Source: Dokdonella_A ginsengisoli (GTDB taxonomy: Bacteria > Pseudomonadota > Gammaproteobacteria > Xanthomonadales > Rhodanobacteraceae). Taken from it: 64,000 bases of DNA. The stretch lies in the NCBI RefSeq assembly GCF_042652785.1, contig NZ_JBHSHD010000008.1, positions 398,599 through 462,598 on the forward strand. The letters run 5' to 3'. The translations under genes and the position numbers were made by a program. The notes beneath the pieces were generated by a model. It was not told where the DNA came from. It saw only the letters and a program-made list of their open reading frames with translations, and did no database searches. The number at the start of each line of letters is the position of its first letter. Position 1 is the stretch's first letter. Below, piece by piece: positions 1-8,106 of this stretch.

Positions 1-71
1 TCGCCGGCATCGCGCTGATCGTCGCCGGCGTCCTCGTGATCCAGCTGTTCTCGCGCAGCGCGGCGCACTGA
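1..71 (+). CDS. SMR-family multidrug efflux protein, C-terminal end only
   Basis: Only the last 23 codons are present; reading from base 3 they give a hydrophobic helix ending in ...VIQLFSRSAAH and a TGA at 69-71. The pattern of a long aliphatic helix closed by LFSRS-x-x-H is the usual C-terminus of EmrE/QacE-type small multidrug resistance proteins, four-helix inner-membrane drug/proton antiporters. The call rests on this helix and tail only, because the rest lies outside the window. The substrate cannot be inferred. Confidence 0.6.
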   Translation, partial: AGIALIVAGVLVIQLFSRSAAH

Positions 72-225
72 GTCCGTCGCGCGGGTGGCGTGCTGCGGCG
101 CTCCTTTCGCGGCGCGCGCAGTCGTTCTAGATTCGGCCGGTGCGGGCCATGCGGGCCCGTACGGTTCCAATGTGCAGGAATGCGCTTTCTCCACATCCCG
201 TGAGTTCCGTTCGAGGACCGCCCTC

Positions 226-690
226 ATGCGCAGCGTCAACGACTGGTTCGACAGCTACAGCTCCGACCACCAGAACCCGACCAACCGGCTGATCCACTGG
301 ATCTGCGTGCCGGCGATCCTGTGGGCGGCGATCGCCTTCCTGTGGCTGGTCCCGGTGCCGGCCTCGATCGGCCGTGCGGGCCTGTGGAGCGCCCTGGTGA
401 TGGTCGGCGTGCTCGCGTTCTACTGGCGCCTGTCGCGCCCGCTCGGCGCGGCGATGATCGTGCTGTTCGTGCTGCTCGCCCTGCTCACCGAGGCGCTCTA
501 CCGCAGCCTCGGCCCCGGCGACCTGCTGTGGCTGGCGATCGGCGTGTTCGTCGCCGCCTGGATCGGCCAGTTCATCGGCCACCTGATCGAAGGACGGCGG
601 CCGTCGTTCTTCACCGATCTGCAGTACCTGCTGATCGGCCCGGCCTGGCTGATGGGCAAGTTCATGCGGCGCGTGGGCCTGGCGTATTGA
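226..690 (+). CDS. DUF962 / Mpo1-like integral membrane protein
   Basis: The 154-residue protein starts MRSVNDWFDSYSSDHQNPTN, the conserved N-terminus of the DUF962 (Mpo1-like) family, and has about four hydrophobic helices followed by GQFIGHLIEGRRPSF and a YLLIGPAWL segment typical of the family. The yeast relative Mpo1 is a dioxygenase in phytosphingosine alpha-oxidation; bacterial members are uncharacterised, so no reaction is claimed. The ATG at 226 is preferred over the in-frame one at 85 because the family motif begins exactly there and the upstream codons encode a non-conserved low-complexity stretch. It is convergent with the next gene. Confidence 0.85.
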   Translation: MRSVNDWFDSYSSDHQNPTNRLIHWICVPAILWAAIAFLWLVPVPASIGRAGLWSALVMVGVLAFYWRLSRPLGAAMIVLFVLLALLTEALYRSLGPGDLLWLAIGVFVAAWIGQFIGHLIEGRRPSFFTDLQYLLIGPAWLMGKFMRRVGLAY

Positions 691-715
691 AGAGGGCCCG
701 GTTTCGAGGCGGAGC

Positions 716-1612
716 CTAGTTCGCCGGTTTCACCTGCACGCTCATCGCGTGGAAGTCGAACGTGACGACGCTGCGGGCGAACAGCGCGTTGCCGGCGGTG
801 GCGTCGAACAGTCCGTCCGGCTGCCGCAGCGTCGCGTTCGCGTCCGGGACGTACAGCCGCTTCGGCGAGAGCGCGCGGCCGCCGAACGCGAGCCTGGGCA
901 TCGGCAGCGCACGCAGCTCGACGCCCGAATCGGTGTAGGGAAAGAACTCGGACTTGGCGTCCTTCGCGACGAGGCCGAATGACTCCGCCGCCGTGCCATA
1001 GACCAGCAGCGTGCCGGTGAACACCGTGTCGATCCGCGTGCGCAGCGGCTTGCCGTCGAGCGTGAAGCCCGAGGCGACCAGGGTCGGCGGGCCGCGCTCG
1101 CCGAACGTCGTCCGCCGCAGCGACGCGACGCCTTCGCCGCGCTCGGGCACCGGCCCGGTGAGCGCGGCGGAGATGCGCAGGCGGTGGCGCGGATAGTCGA
1201 TCTCGAGCACGCGGTCCTTGAAGAAATCGACCGCGATCGAGCCGTCGACCGGCGGGCGGTGCTCGCCGAGCAGGGCGCGGTCGAACACGAAGAAGCTGCC
1301 CTGCGCCTGCAGCGCGCCGAGCGCGACGCGATGCTCGCCGCCGCTGTAGATGCCCGACACCGCGTCGGTGCCGCGCTGCACCGGCTGCAGCGTCCAGTTC
1401 AGCTCGCGCGCGACCTCGCTGAGCAGGGTCGAATTCGCGTTGCCGGTGTCCAGCATCAGGCTGCGCGGCCGGTTGCCGTCGAGCGCGACGTCGATGCAGA
1501 TCAATCCTTCGCAGTCGCGGAACGGCAGCTCGGCGACGAAGGCGGTTTCCTTCTCCGCGGCGAAGGCGGCGGACGAAGCGCCGACGAGCAGCGCGAGGCA
1601 GAGGCGACGCAT
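716..1612 (-). CDS. secreted retropepsin-like aspartyl protease family protein
   Basis: The 298-residue protein has a Sec signal peptide (MRRLCLALLVGASSAAFA) and then a beta-rich domain with a single L-M-L-D-T-G-N motif around residue 60, the D-T/S-G signature of retropepsin-like aspartyl proteases (PF13650/PF13975 type). A second candidate strand (IDTVFTG) lies near residue 200, so a pseudo-dimeric protein is possible. Export implies a periplasmic or extracellular location. The start at 1612 is chosen because the signal peptide begins there; the longer reading adds a non-hydrophobic leader. Substrate unknown; it may be a non-catalytic member of the fold. Confidence 0.7.
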   Translation of the reverse strand: MRRLCLALLVGASSAAFAAEKETAFVAELPFRDCEGLICIDVALDGNRPRSLMLDTGNANSTLLSEVARELNWTLQPVQRGTDAVSGIYSGGEHRVALGALQAQGSFFVFDRALLGEHRPPVDGSIAVDFFKDRVLEIDYPRHRLRISAALTGPVPERGEGVASLRRTTFGERGPPTLVASGFTLDGKPLRTRIDTVFTGTLLVYGTAAESFGLVAKDAKSEFFPYTDSGVELRALPMPRLAFGGRALSPKRLYVPDANATLRQPDGLFDATAGNALFARSVVTFDFHAMSVQVKPAN

Positions 1613-1668
1613 GGGGGACTCTCCACGGCAAGGCAGGCCGCGAGCATGCCGCAACGGCGCTGAACCGC

Positions 1669-1701
1669 AAAAAAAACGCGCCGTTCGTGACGAACGGCGC
1701 G
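1669..1701 (-). terminator. rho-independent terminator after the VolA-like lipase gene
   Basis: On the minus strand an 11-bp perfect stem (CGCGCCGTTCG / CGAACGGCGCG) with a 3-nt loop is followed by eight T residues. It lies 48 bases after the stop codon of the lipase gene and before the start of the aspartyl-protease-like gene, so the two are probably transcribed separately. Confidence 0.9.
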
Positions 1702-1748
1702 CGGATCGACAGATCGGCACGGCAGGCGCCGTGCCGGCGGAGCCGGAT

Positions 1749-3920
1749 TTACGGCTTCCAGAGGATCGACGGGTTGCTCACCTGCACCGCATTGCCGCCG
1801 GTGACGATGAAGCTGGCCATCTCGCCCTGCATTTCCTGCGTCGCCGCCGGGAAATCGGTCGGATCCAGCAGCGAGCCGTGCTCGCCCTCGAGGAAGCGCA
1901 CCGCCCCCTGCACGCCGTTGGTCGACAGCTGCACCGATTCGGAGATCGGGAACAGCTGCAACGCGGCGATCAGCGGCTCGGTGCCCGACAGCGGCGCGCC
2001 CTGCACGCGGTTCGGGATGACCTGGTCCGGCAGCACGTCGCCGCCGCCGACCACTTCCTGCACCAGCAGGCTCTTGCCGTATTGGGCCACGGTGTTGTCT
2101 TCGTTGTACTGCGTCAGCAGCAGCGTGTTGTTGCCGGCGAAGTTGATCGGATCGCCGGAGTCGATCACGGTCTGCGTCGCGGCCATGAAGGTGTCGTACA
2201 GCGGCGTGCCCTGCTCGATGCCCGCGGCGGCGAGACCGGCGTGGATGCGCGGGCCGAACGTCGGCGAGGCGTCGAGCAGGCGCGCGATGCCGCCGCCCGG
2301 CACGCTGAGCACGCCGGCCTTCACGCTCGGATCGATGGCGAGGAAGGTCAGGCCGACGATGCTGCCCAGCGACTGGCCGACGAAGCGCACCTTGGCCGTG
2401 TCGAAGTCCGTGCCCGGCGAGTAGTGCATGCTCTGCACCGCGTGCGACAGCTCGAGCAGGTCGACCACGCCTTCACGCACGTTGTCGCGCGAGGTCAGCA
2501 GGCTGGTCAGGTTGATGTAGTGCGTGCCGGAGCTGTCGACGACGCCGTCCGGACCCGGCGCACCGGTCGCGTTGTCGACCAGGTCGAGATCGAAGGTGCG
2601 CTCGTGCGCGCCCAGCGCGGCGAACGGCGTGTTGCCGATGTAGAACGGGTTGTTCTCGTCGGTGATGCCGTGCAGCGGCAGGTCGATCGCGACGACCGCG
2701 AAGCCCTGCGCCGCCAGCGTGCCGGCGATCGCGAACATGTCGGTGCGGTTGCGCGTGATGCCGTGCTGGAAGATCACCAGCGGCCAGCCGGCGGCCGGCT
2801 TGGTCTTGCCGGAAGCCTCGTTCGGCACGGTCAGCAGCAGCGGCGTGGTCTGCGTCGACTTCGCCACGGCGAGCGGGTTGGCGACCGTCACGTTGGTCGA
2901 GGTCGGATCGAGCCCGGCCTGGTCGAACGGCGGCACGTAGGCGCCCGGTGCGGCCTGCCAGCTGCCGCTCAGCGGCGCGGCCGGCGCGCTCTCGCTCGGC
3001 GCATCGAGGTAGTACGGCAGGTCGATCGTGCCGATGTAGATGTCGGCCACCGGCGGCAGGCCGAGACCGAGGTCGCCGAGCGTCTTGCCGGTCGGCGCGA
3101 TCGTCGTCTTCGCCGGCGGCGACTGCTCGATCACGCTCTGGCGCGCCAGCAGCGGCGCGGTGATGTTCTGCGTCGTCATGACCCACGACAGCGCGATGCC
3201 GCCCGGATCGACGCCGGCGGTGGCGGCGGCGGCTTCCTGCGTGTTGACCAGCAGGCGCAGCGGCTCCAGCGCGCAGGCGGTGGCGGCCGGCAGCGCCGCG
3301 ACCAGCGAGGTGTTGTTGGCGCACAGCGGGCTGGCGCGCTTGGCCAGCTGGTACACCAGCGAGCCGCGCACGTTGTTGCCGCCGGAATCCTTGATGCCGT
3401 TGGTCAGCACGGCCATGTACGAGGTCATCTGCTGCAGCGGCCTGGTCGGCACGATCGCGACGGTGCGCCCGGTGGTGTCCGACGGAGCCGGCGCGACGAC
3501 GAAATCGGCCGGCGACGACAGCTCGCGCTCGACGCCGACGACGCCGCCGCCGGGGCCGCTGAGCCGGACCTGGAACACGCGCACGCTGGAACCGCCGACC
3601 AGCGAGGCCGGATCGATCGGCGTGGAGAAGCTGGTCGACCACGGCGCGGTCGTGCTGAAGCCGTCGAGCGCGTTCATCGCCAGGGTCGGGCCCGCGCTGG
3701 GCGCGGTCGGATCGGCGACCGGGATGTTCAGCGTGAGATCCGTCGTGCCGCTCAGCAGCAGGTTGTTCGGGAACGGGACCACACCCTTGCTCGGGTCGAA
3801 GCTGGCGACCGTGTGGAACTGCACCGGCGCGTAGTAGTCGTAGGCGCGGACCTCGCGCGGTGCGAGCGAAGCGAACGACAACGCAGCGACGACGGCAGTC
3901 GTGATCAATCGGGCTTGCAT
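1749..3920 (-). CDS. VolA/Pla-1-type extracellular (phospho)lipase
   Basis: This 723-residue exported protein has a signal peptide (about residues 1-26, ending REVRA), an N-terminal lipase-associated domain beginning with Y-x-P-V-Q-F-H and DPSKGVVPFPNNLL, which is typical of bacterial virulence-factor lipase N-domains, and a C-terminal alpha/beta hydrolase domain. The hydrolase part shows QHGITRNRTDM near residue 385, the nucleophile elbow GQSLGS near 517 and a likely catalytic histidine in EGEHGSLLDP near 680. VolA of Vibrio cholerae is a surface lysophospholipase; here no lipobox cysteine is visible, so the protein is probably released rather than acylated. It lacks the DGFD tail found on other exported proteins in the window. 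Confidence 0.85.
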   Translation of the reverse strand: MQARLITTAVVAALSFASLAPREVRAYDYYAPVQFHTVASFDPSKGVVPFPNNLLLSGTTDLTLNIPVADPTAPSAGPTLAMNALDGFSTTAPWSTSFSTPIDPASLVGGSSVRVFQVRLSGPGGGVVGVERELSSPADFVVAPAPSDTTGRTVAIVPTRPLQQMTSYMAVLTNGIKDSGGNNVRGSLVYQLAKRASPLCANNTSLVAALPAATACALEPLRLLVNTQEAAAATAGVDPGGIALSWVMTTQNITAPLLARQSVIEQSPPAKTTIAPTGKTLGDLGLGLPPVADIYIGTIDLPYYLDAPSESAPAAPLSGSWQAAPGAYVPPFDQAGLDPTSTNVTVANPLAVAKSTQTTPLLLTVPNEASGKTKPAAGWPLVIFQHGITRNRTDMFAIAGTLAAQGFAVVAIDLPLHGITDENNPFYIGNTPFAALGAHERTFDLDLVDNATGAPGPDGVVDSSGTHYINLTSLLTSRDNVREGVVDLLELSHAVQSMHYSPGTDFDTAKVRFVGQSLGSIVGLTFLAIDPSVKAGVLSVPGGGIARLLDASPTFGPRIHAGLAAAGIEQGTPLYDTFMAATQTVIDSGDPINFAGNNTLLLTQYNEDNTVAQYGKSLLVQEVVGGGDVLPDQVIPNRVQGAPLSGTEPLIAALQLFPISESVQLSTNGVQGAVRFLEGEHGSLLDPTDFPAATQEMQGEMASFIVTGGNAVQVSNPSILWKP

Positions 3921-4036
3921 GGGGTGCCCCTCTGGATGGCGGACCTGGAAAGTCGCGGCATCTTAGGTCGGTCAAACGAGCGTTGGCAACGCTGCACTGC
4001 GGCGAAAATCGCGCGCAGGGGCACGGCGGACGAGGC

Positions 4037-4789
4037 TCAGCGCGCCGCTTCGATCTCGATCAGGTCGAGCGGGCGCCCGTTCGCGCCGCGCACGCCGCGC
4101 TGCAGTTCGTACAGATGGCGCACCGACGGACACAGCGCCTGGATGCGCGGTCGCAGCGCCTGCATGCGCCGCTCCAGGCGCGGGCGCAGGTCGCCGGCGA
4201 CGCCGGCCGCACGATCGCGCAGCGCGGCCGCGGCGTCGAGGTCGCCGGCCGCCGCGGCGGAAAGCGCCTGCGTGCCGAGATCGGCGGCCACGAGCGGCAC
4301 CAGCTCGGCGGCGACGTTCTCGCTCCAGCGCTCGAACGCCTCGCCCTGCCAGTCGCGCGTGCTGTCGCTGGCGTCGATGCGCTGCCTGAGTTCGGCGGCG
4401 CGCGCGGCGAGCACCGCATCCAGGCGCTGGCGCGTGTCCGCGCCGAGGTGCAGGCCGGCGGCTTCCGCGCGCAGCGCCTGCACGGCGAGGTCGACGCCGT
4501 CGCGTGCCACCGCCTTCGCCTTCGGCACCAGCGCGCGCAGGTCGTGTTCGAACAAGGCCAGGCGGTCGATCTGCTCGGCGTTCGCGCGCAGCGAAGCACC
4601 GTCCACGTCGACCCGCCCGTTCCGCAGCTCGATGCGGCGCGGCGCGGGTGCGGCGCGATCGAACACGAGCCGGTCGCGCTGCACGGTCAGGTCGTAGCTG
4701 CTGCTGGCGCGGCAGGTGCCAGCCAGATCCTGCGCCCGCACGGCGGCGGAGCAGAGGCAGAAGACGAGCAGCCACGGCAGCGAGCGCAT
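4037..4789 (-). CDS. DUF2884 (YggN-like) exported protein, copy 1
   Basis: The 250-residue protein has a signal peptide (MRSLPWLLVFCLCSAAVRA), a short beta region with a YDLTVQRDRLVF-type strand, a long alanine/arginine-rich helical middle and a C-terminal C-P-x-V-R-x-L motif, matching the DUF2884 family (E. coli YggN). Function is unknown; a periplasmic location is expected. The start is set at the signal peptide. A second family member with the same order of elements lies at 38523-39284, with low overall identity but the same DLTVQRD/SLTIGKADLRFQRD strand, RVDG motif and cysteine-containing C-terminus. Confidence 0.75.
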   Translation of the reverse strand: MRSLPWLLVFCLCSAAVRAQDLAGTCRASSSYDLTVQRDRLVFDRAAPAPRRIELRNGRVDVDGASLRANAEQIDRLALFEHDLRALVPKAKAVARDGVDLAVQALRAEAAGLHLGADTRQRLDAVLAARAAELRQRIDASDSTRDWQGEAFERWSENVAAELVPLVAADLGTQALSAAAAGDLDAAAALRDRAAGVAGDLRPRLERRMQALRPRIQALCPSVRHLYELQRGVRGANGRPLDLIEIEAAR

Positions 4790-4863
4790 CGGTGATCCTC
4801 GACGGTCGGACGCGCAGGCATAGCCGGCGGCGCGGGAATCGGCGCTGAACCGCGGCGGATGCG

Positions 4864-5709
4864 TCACGGCGCCCGCCACGTGTCCGCCGCGACGACGAAG
4901 CCGCGCGGCGCCCAGCCGAAGTCCGCGCGCGCGGCGGCGTCGTCGGCGACGAGGTCGCGCTCCAGCCGCTCCACCGCCGCCGCCGGCGCCCAGCCGAGCC
5001 GCGCCATCGTGCGCGCCGCCGCGATCGGCAACGGCAGCGGCAGGCAGGACACCGGCAGCGAGGCGCGCACGCGTTCGAGCATGGCGTCGAAGCCGAGCCG
5101 TTCGCCACCGCCGAGCGCGTAGATGCGGCTGTGGCTGGCGGGATGCCCGAGCACCGCCAGGCAGGCCGCGGCGAGGTCGTCCGCGTGCACCGGCTGGCGC
5201 AGGCCGCGCGCGCCGGGCAGGCGCGGGAACACGCGCCAGCGCATCGCGAAGCGCGCGATCGGCGTCAGGCTGCGGTCGACGCCGGCGCCGTAGATCAGGG
5301 TCGGCCGCAGCACGGTCCAGGCGCTGCCGCGGCGCACGGCGGCGGCGGCCAGTTCCTGCTCGGCGGCGTGCAGCCGTTCGACCACGGCGCGCTCGCCGGC
5401 ATCGCTGGAGTCGCGCTTGCTGTCGATGCTCATCGAGCCGAGCGCGACCACGCGCGGCCGCCCGTCGAGCGCGGCGCGCGCGAACCAGCGCGCGAAGCCG
5501 TCGAGCGGGCCGAGGCTGAAGATCGCGTCCGGTGCCGATGGCGCCGGCACTTCGCGGTCGAGGTCGCCGATCACCCAGCGCAGGCGCGGCTGGGTGTCCG
5601 CGCGCGGTACGCGACTCAGCGCGACGACCTCGTAGCCCGCGTCGAGCAGGCGCGGCAGCAGGAAGCGGCCGACCGCGCCGCTGGCGCCGGCGACCAGCGC
5701 GAGCGGCAT
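4864..5709 (-). CDS. NAD(P)-binding atypical SDR / epimerase-like protein
   Basis: The 281-residue protein begins with a Rossmann glycine motif, VAGASGAVGRFLL, at residues 6-18, and continues with DLDREV and VVALGSMSIDSKRDSS, as in NAD-dependent epimerase/dehydratase-like atypical SDRs. The classical YxxxK catalytic pair is not evident, so it may act as an NAD(P)-binding reductase or sensor rather than an epimerase. It starts 3 bases after the stop of the upstream membrane protein, so the two form an operon. Substrate unknown. Confidence 0.75.
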   Translation of the reverse strand: MPLALVAGASGAVGRFLLPRLLDAGYEVVALSRVPRADTQPRLRWVIGDLDREVPAPSAPDAIFSLGPLDGFARWFARAALDGRPRVVALGSMSIDSKRDSSDAGERAVVERLHAAEQELAAAAVRRGSAWTVLRPTLIYGAGVDRSLTPIARFAMRWRVFPRLPGARGLRQPVHADDLAAACLAVLGHPASHSRIYALGGGERLGFDAMLERVRASLPVSCLPLPLPIAAARTMARLGWAPAAAVERLERDLVADDAAARADFGWAPRGFVVAADTWRAP

Positions 5710-5712
5710 CGG

Positions 5713-6261
5713 CTAGGCCGCCGCGCTCGCCGCCAGGGGCAGTTCGGCCTGCTGCGGACCGCGCGCGGCGTCCTGCAGCGCGAGCAGGTCGGCGCCGACA
5801 CCGCCGAGCGGGTCGTTGCCGCGGTGGATCGGATGCTGGTCCATCGCCGCGCGCGCCTCGAACAGGCCGCGGCGCGCGCCTTCGACGTGGCGCACGAGTT
5901 CGTCCAGGCTGGCCTTGTCGGCGCCGAAGATCAGCTCGACCGGCTGCAGGCAGTACTGCACGGCGGCGTCGAAGCGACGCACGTGCTCGCGATAGGCGGC
6001 GATGTCGCCGCCGGCGCTTTCGAGGTCGCCGCGCAGCGCGTCGAGCAGGCCGCGCAGGCGTTCGCTGCCGGTCAGCGCGTCCTGGCGGGCCAGCTCGGCC
6101 AGCTGCGCCAGCTCGGCCTGCAGGCCGTTGCGCTGGTTCTCGGCGTCGATCTTCGCGTACAGCAGCTGCACGCCGTGCGCGCGTTCGGTGCGCAGGGTCC
6201 GGTGCAGGCCGAGCGCGACGCCGACGGCGAGCACGGCGACTACCCATCCGATCCACAACAT
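5713..6261 (-). CDS. membrane-anchored coiled-coil protein of unknown function
   Basis: The 182-residue protein has one N-terminal transmembrane helix (MLWIGWVVAVLAVGVALGL) followed by an alpha-helical, charged, probably coiled-coil region (RNGLQAELAQLAELARQ) containing a single cysteine in AAVQYCLQPVELIF. The topology suggests a cytoplasmic or periplasmic helical domain tethered to the inner membrane. I do not recognise a family. It is the first gene of a two-gene unit with the epimerase-like protein 3 bases downstream, and divergent from the lipoprotein at 6465. Confidence 0.6.
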   Translation of the reverse strand: MLWIGWVVAVLAVGVALGLHRTLRTERAHGVQLLYAKIDAENQRNGLQAELAQLAELARQDALTGSERLRGLLDALRGDLESAGGDIAAYREHVRRFDAAVQYCLQPVELIFGADKASLDELVRHVEGARRGLFEARAAMDQHPIHRGNDPLGGVGADLLALQDAARGPQQAELPLAASAAA

Positions 6262-6464
6262 AGTGCTTTGTCTCCCGCATGCCGCGCTTCAGGGGGCGGG
6301 CGGCAGGTGCCCGGCGCGGCCTCGACCGCAGGATAGACCGCCCGGCTCGCCTGCGCCAACGCGGATTTCGCCGGTCGTGAAGCGCCTGGGGAAAACTCCG
6401 ATTGAAGAATCCGCGCGCTGGCGTGTATCTGCCGGCGATGGTTCCCATCGGAAGGAGCGTAGCG

Positions 6465-7274
6465 ATGAATCGATATTTCCTGGCCCTGTTCCTCGCCGCC
6501 GGCCTGCTCACCGGCTGCGGCGGCGATGCCGGCCCGGCGAACGTGCCGAAGCTGGAGATGCGCGTGTACGACGTGCCGCCGGATCAGACCGAGACGCTGA
6601 GCCGCACCCTCAACAGCGTGTTCGCCTCGGACGAGAAGACGGCCCTGGGCAAGGCGTCCAGTCCGTCGCCCGGCCGCCTGGTCGTACTCGCCCCGGCGAG
6701 CCTGCACGGCAGCATCGAGGCCAGCCTGCGCACGCTGGCGAAGGAGCAGGCCGCGCGCGCGAACCCGACCCCGGCCAAGGTCGACGGCCCGTTGCGGCTG
6801 TCGTTCTGGAGCGTGGACGCGGTGCCCGAGAACGGCGCCGACGATCCGGCCCTGGTCGCGCTGATGCCGGCGCTGGACGAGGCGCGCAAGCAGATGGGCA
6901 TCGTCCACTTCGAGCTGCGCGACCACGTCAGCGGCGTGTCCAGTCTCGGCGAGAACGTCGAGCGCAGCTGGACCGGCTCCGGCACGCAGCGCGTGGCGGC
7001 AGCGCCGATCCGCCAGCTGACGTATATGCTGAAGAACGGTTCGCCGAGCCTGATGCTCAACCTCGACTTCAAGGAGCAGGTGCCGGTCGTGCAGACGATG
7101 AACGGCCTCACCAACGTGAACTACATCAGCACCGGCGCCAACACGACCACGGCCGTGCTGCCCGGCCAGACCCTGGTCGTCACGCAGAACCCGGTGCCCG
7201 ACAGCGACGGCACCGCGTCGGTGCCGGTCACGCGGCTGTATCTGGTGCGCGTCGACGCCGTGGCGACGCTGTAG
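6465..7274 (+). CDS. lipoprotein with secretin-like features, upstream of an ECF sigma gene
   Basis: The 269-residue protein has a lipoprotein signal peptide with lipobox LTGC (residues 15-18) and a good ribosome site, AAGGAG, 7 bases before the ATG at 6465; the in-frame ATG at 6402 lacks both. The mature part starts with a strand-helix element, MRVYDVPPDQTETLSRTLNSVF, that recalls the small ring-building domains of secretins, and ends with NVNYISTGANTTTAVLPGQTLVV, like the late secretin strand with a G-x-T-x-V signature. It lacks a full secretin domain. It is followed 8 bases later by an ECF sigma gene and a membrane protein, suggesting an envelope-sensing unit. The family assignment is inference. 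Confidence 0.6.
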   Translation: MNRYFLALFLAAGLLTGCGGDAGPANVPKLEMRVYDVPPDQTETLSRTLNSVFASDEKTALGKASSPSPGRLVVLAPASLHGSIEASLRTLAKEQAARANPTPAKVDGPLRLSFWSVDAVPENGADDPALVALMPALDEARKQMGIVHFELRDHVSGVSSLGENVERSWTGSGTQRVAAAPIRQLTYMLKNGSPSLMLNLDFKEQVPVVQTMNGLTNVNYISTGANTTTAVLPGQTLVVTQNPVPDSDGTASVPVTRLYLVRVDAVATL

Positions 7275-7282
7275 GACGCGGC

Positions 7283-7789
7283 ATGGCGCTCGGCGAGGGA
7301 GAGCTGTACGCCTGTTACCAGCGGCTGGAAAAACCGCTCTACAACGTGCTCTATCGCTGGCTGTGGCAGACGCAGGACTGCCAGGACCTGATCCACGACG
7401 CATTCCTGCGCGTATGGGACCGGCGTGCGCGGATCGACGCCGCGCGCGTCGATGCGCTGGTCTGGACGACCGCGCTGAATCTGGCGCGCAACCGCCTGCG
7501 CTGGCGCGGACTGTGGCGACGCGGCGAGCTGGATCCGCTGGCGCCGTCCGCCGACGATCCGCTCGCCGAGGCCGTGCGCGGACTGGAACTGCGCCGCCTG
7601 CGCACGGCGCTGGAACGGCTGTCGCCGGCGCTGCGCGAGGTGCTGCTGCTGGCCGAGTTCGGCGGCCTGGGCGGTGCGCAGATCGCCGAGGTGCTCGGCA
7701 TCCCCCCCGGCACGGTCGCCTCGCGCCGGCACCACGCGCTGGCGCGATTGCGTCTGGCCCTGAAGGAACCCGAAGGAGAATCGACATGA
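7283..7789 (+). CDS. ECF-family RNA polymerase sigma factor
   Basis: The 168-residue protein has region 2 (YNVLYRWLWQTQDCQDLIHDAFLRVWD-like segment, residues about 15-45) with the core-binding D-C-Q-D-L-I-H-D-A-F-L-R-V pattern, and region 4 with LSPALREVLLLAEFGGL followed by IAEVLGIPPGTVASRRHHAL, the helix-turn-helix that reads the -35 element. No sigma 1.1 or 3 domain is present, as expected for sigma-70 group 4. Its last codons overlap the start of the downstream membrane protein (ATGA), the usual arrangement of a sigma factor with its anti-sigma factor. Confidence 0.9.
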   Translation: MALGEGELYACYQRLEKPLYNVLYRWLWQTQDCQDLIHDAFLRVWDRRARIDAARVDALVWTTALNLARNRLRWRGLWRRGELDPLAPSADDPLAEAVRGLELRRLRTALERLSPALREVLLLAEFGGLGGAQIAEVLGIPPGTVASRRHHALARLRLALKEPEGEST

Positions 7790-8106
7790 CGGCGACCCCA
7801 TCCTGGCGAGGCCAACTCGATCCGCCACCCGGCGGCCTGGTGCGCCTGATGCGCAGCGTGGAGACGCGCCGCACGCGGCCGTCGCGGCCGGCGCTGCGTT
7901 TCGCGCTGGCCGGCGCCGCCGCCAGCGTGGCGCTCGCGCTCTGCCTGGCGCACTACCGCAACGAGGCGCCGCGCCGCGCGTTCGAACAGCACCTGCAGGC
8001 CGCGCTCGACGCCGAGCGGCACGAGCGCGGCATCGCGCGCGAACTGCCCAGCGAACGCGCCGACGTGCGCATCGTGGTGCTCGCGCCGCCGGACGCTGCG
8101 CGCTAG
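7786..8106 (+). CDS. small single-pass membrane protein, candidate anti-sigma factor
   Basis: The 106-residue protein has about 45 cytoplasmic-type residues rich in arginine, one transmembrane helix (LRFALAGAAASVALALCLA, roughly residues 42-60) and a short helical C-terminal part. It overlaps the sigma gene by 4 bases (ATGA), so translation is probably coupled. No zinc-binding HxxxCxxC anti-sigma motif is visible. The position and topology make an anti-sigma role likely but unproven. Its stop overlaps the stop of the convergent glycosyltransferase through a shared CTAG. Confidence 0.65.
   Translation: MTATPSWRGQLDPPPGGLVRLMRSVETRRTRPSRPALRFALAGAAASVALALCLAHYRNEAPRRAFEQHLQAALDAERHERGIARELPSERADVRIVVLAPPDAAR

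Noticed and set aside
85..225. N-terminal extension of the DUF962 protein
   Set aside because: The family motif starts at the ATG at 226 and the extension has low-complexity, non-conserved sequence.
1350..4697. A 1115-codon open frame on the plus strand
   Set aside because: It is antisense to the lipase and neighbours, has no family features, and is Arg/Ala/Gly rich as expected for antisense of GC-rich genes.
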